The position numbers and the translations under genes are program-made. From Methylococcaceae bacterium UBA7658 (lineage in GTDB: Bacteria > Pseudomonadota > Gammaproteobacteria > Methylococcales > Methylomonadaceae), in the NCBI GenBank assembly GCA_002483425.1, contig DLHW01000068.1:344-36998 (forward strand): DNA of 36,655 bases, written 5' to 3'. The first letter of the stretch is position 1. Each line of letters opens with the position of its first letter. The notes beneath the pieces are model-generated. The model made no database searches. It was not told the DNA's origin and saw only the letters and a list, made by a program, of their open reading frames with translations. This document shows positions 36,386-36,655 of this stretch, piece after piece.

Positions 36386-36655
36386 TTACGGAACTTTACG
36401 TTTAAGGGCCTCGTAAAGCGTTGTTCTTTTGACTCCAAAGTTTCGGCACACGGAAGCTTTACTGGCACCGGAGCTTAGCGCTTCGGTGATTGCTGCCAGT
36501 TTTTCGCTACTGATAGCAATCGGTCTGCCCCCAGTGCGGCCACGCTTTTTAGCGGCGGCTAACCCGGCGACAATTCGCTCTTTTGCCAAGGCTCGCTCAA
36601 ATTGTGCCAAGGACCCAAATATGTTGAACAAAAATTCGCCTTGGGGTGTCGTGGT
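36386..36655 (-). CDS. Serine recombinase (resolvase/invertase family), 5' partial
   Basis: The frame stays open to the window edge; 89 C-terminal residues are visible, beginning TTTPQGEFLFNIFGSLAQFERALAKERI. This is the end of the catalytic domain and the long E helix of small serine recombinases (Hin, Tn3 resolvase). It is followed by the linker GLAAAKKRGRTGGRP and a helix-turn-helix that binds the crossover site (about the last 40 residues, with KASVCRNFGVKRTTLYEALKR). The catalytic serine and most of the catalytic domain lie outside the window. Such proteins resolve transposon cointegrates or invert DNA segments; which applies cannot be told here. It reads toward ilvD and probably marks the edge of a mobile or variable region. 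Confidence 0.9.
   Translation of the reverse strand, partial: TTTPQGEFLFNIFGSLAQFERALAKERIVAGLAAAKKRGRTGGRPIAISSEKLAAITEALSSGASKASVCRNFGVKRTTLYEALKRKVP

Overview
The window reads as a stretch of chromosome from a gammaproteobacterium of roughly even base composition, dominated by core genes with only small accessory islets. The block rpsB-tsf-pyrH-frr-uppS-cdsA-dxr-rseP, with map-glnD divergent from rpsB, is a gammaproteobacterial arrangement closer to the Pseudomonas order than to that of E. coli. My overall impression of the proteins is of a Methylococcales-type methanotroph, but no methane-oxidation gene is present, so that placement is an inference only.

Layout. 1-2384 holds mutS, cut at its 5' end by the window edge. 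A REPIN-like inverted repeat follows (2387-2480), then a 931-residue secreted RTX protein with seven delta-60 repeats (2664-5459). A convergent hairpin separates it from a long leftward block (13791 to 5558): rpsB, an attenuator, tsf, pyrH, frr, uppS, cdsA, dxr, rseP and dsbC. This block combines translation (S2, EF-Ts, ribosome recycling factor), UMP synthesis, isoprenoid and undecaprenyl phosphate supply, CDP-diacylglycerol synthesis and envelope quality control. To the right of the rpsB leader, map and glnD run rightward and collide tail to tail with a ubiF-like ubiquinone hydroxylase gene.

18932-25161 is a glutamate synthase unit (gltB-gltD) behind a near-consensus promoter and a structured leader. 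GlnD, the nitrogen-status sensor of the PII system, is encoded nearby, so nitrogen assimilation genes are concentrated here. dnaE (leftward) converges on gltD. After it come a small secreted or membrane-anchored protein of unknown function with its own terminator, mlaA (leftward), rnt (rightward), grxD (leftward), then argD-argF, a YgiM-type SH3 membrane protein and ilvD, all rightward. argD and argF overlap and give two steps of arginine synthesis.

The right edge (36153-36655) looks like accessory DNA: a long imperfect hairpin and the C-terminal part of a serine recombinase that continues past the window. I saw no tRNA, rRNA or CRISPR array and no complete insertion sequence. I found no convincing new multi-gene system. 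The points most worth a second look are the REPIN, the delta-60/RTX protein with two conflicting secretion signals, the leaders of rpsB and gltB, the orphan small protein, and the recombinase edge.
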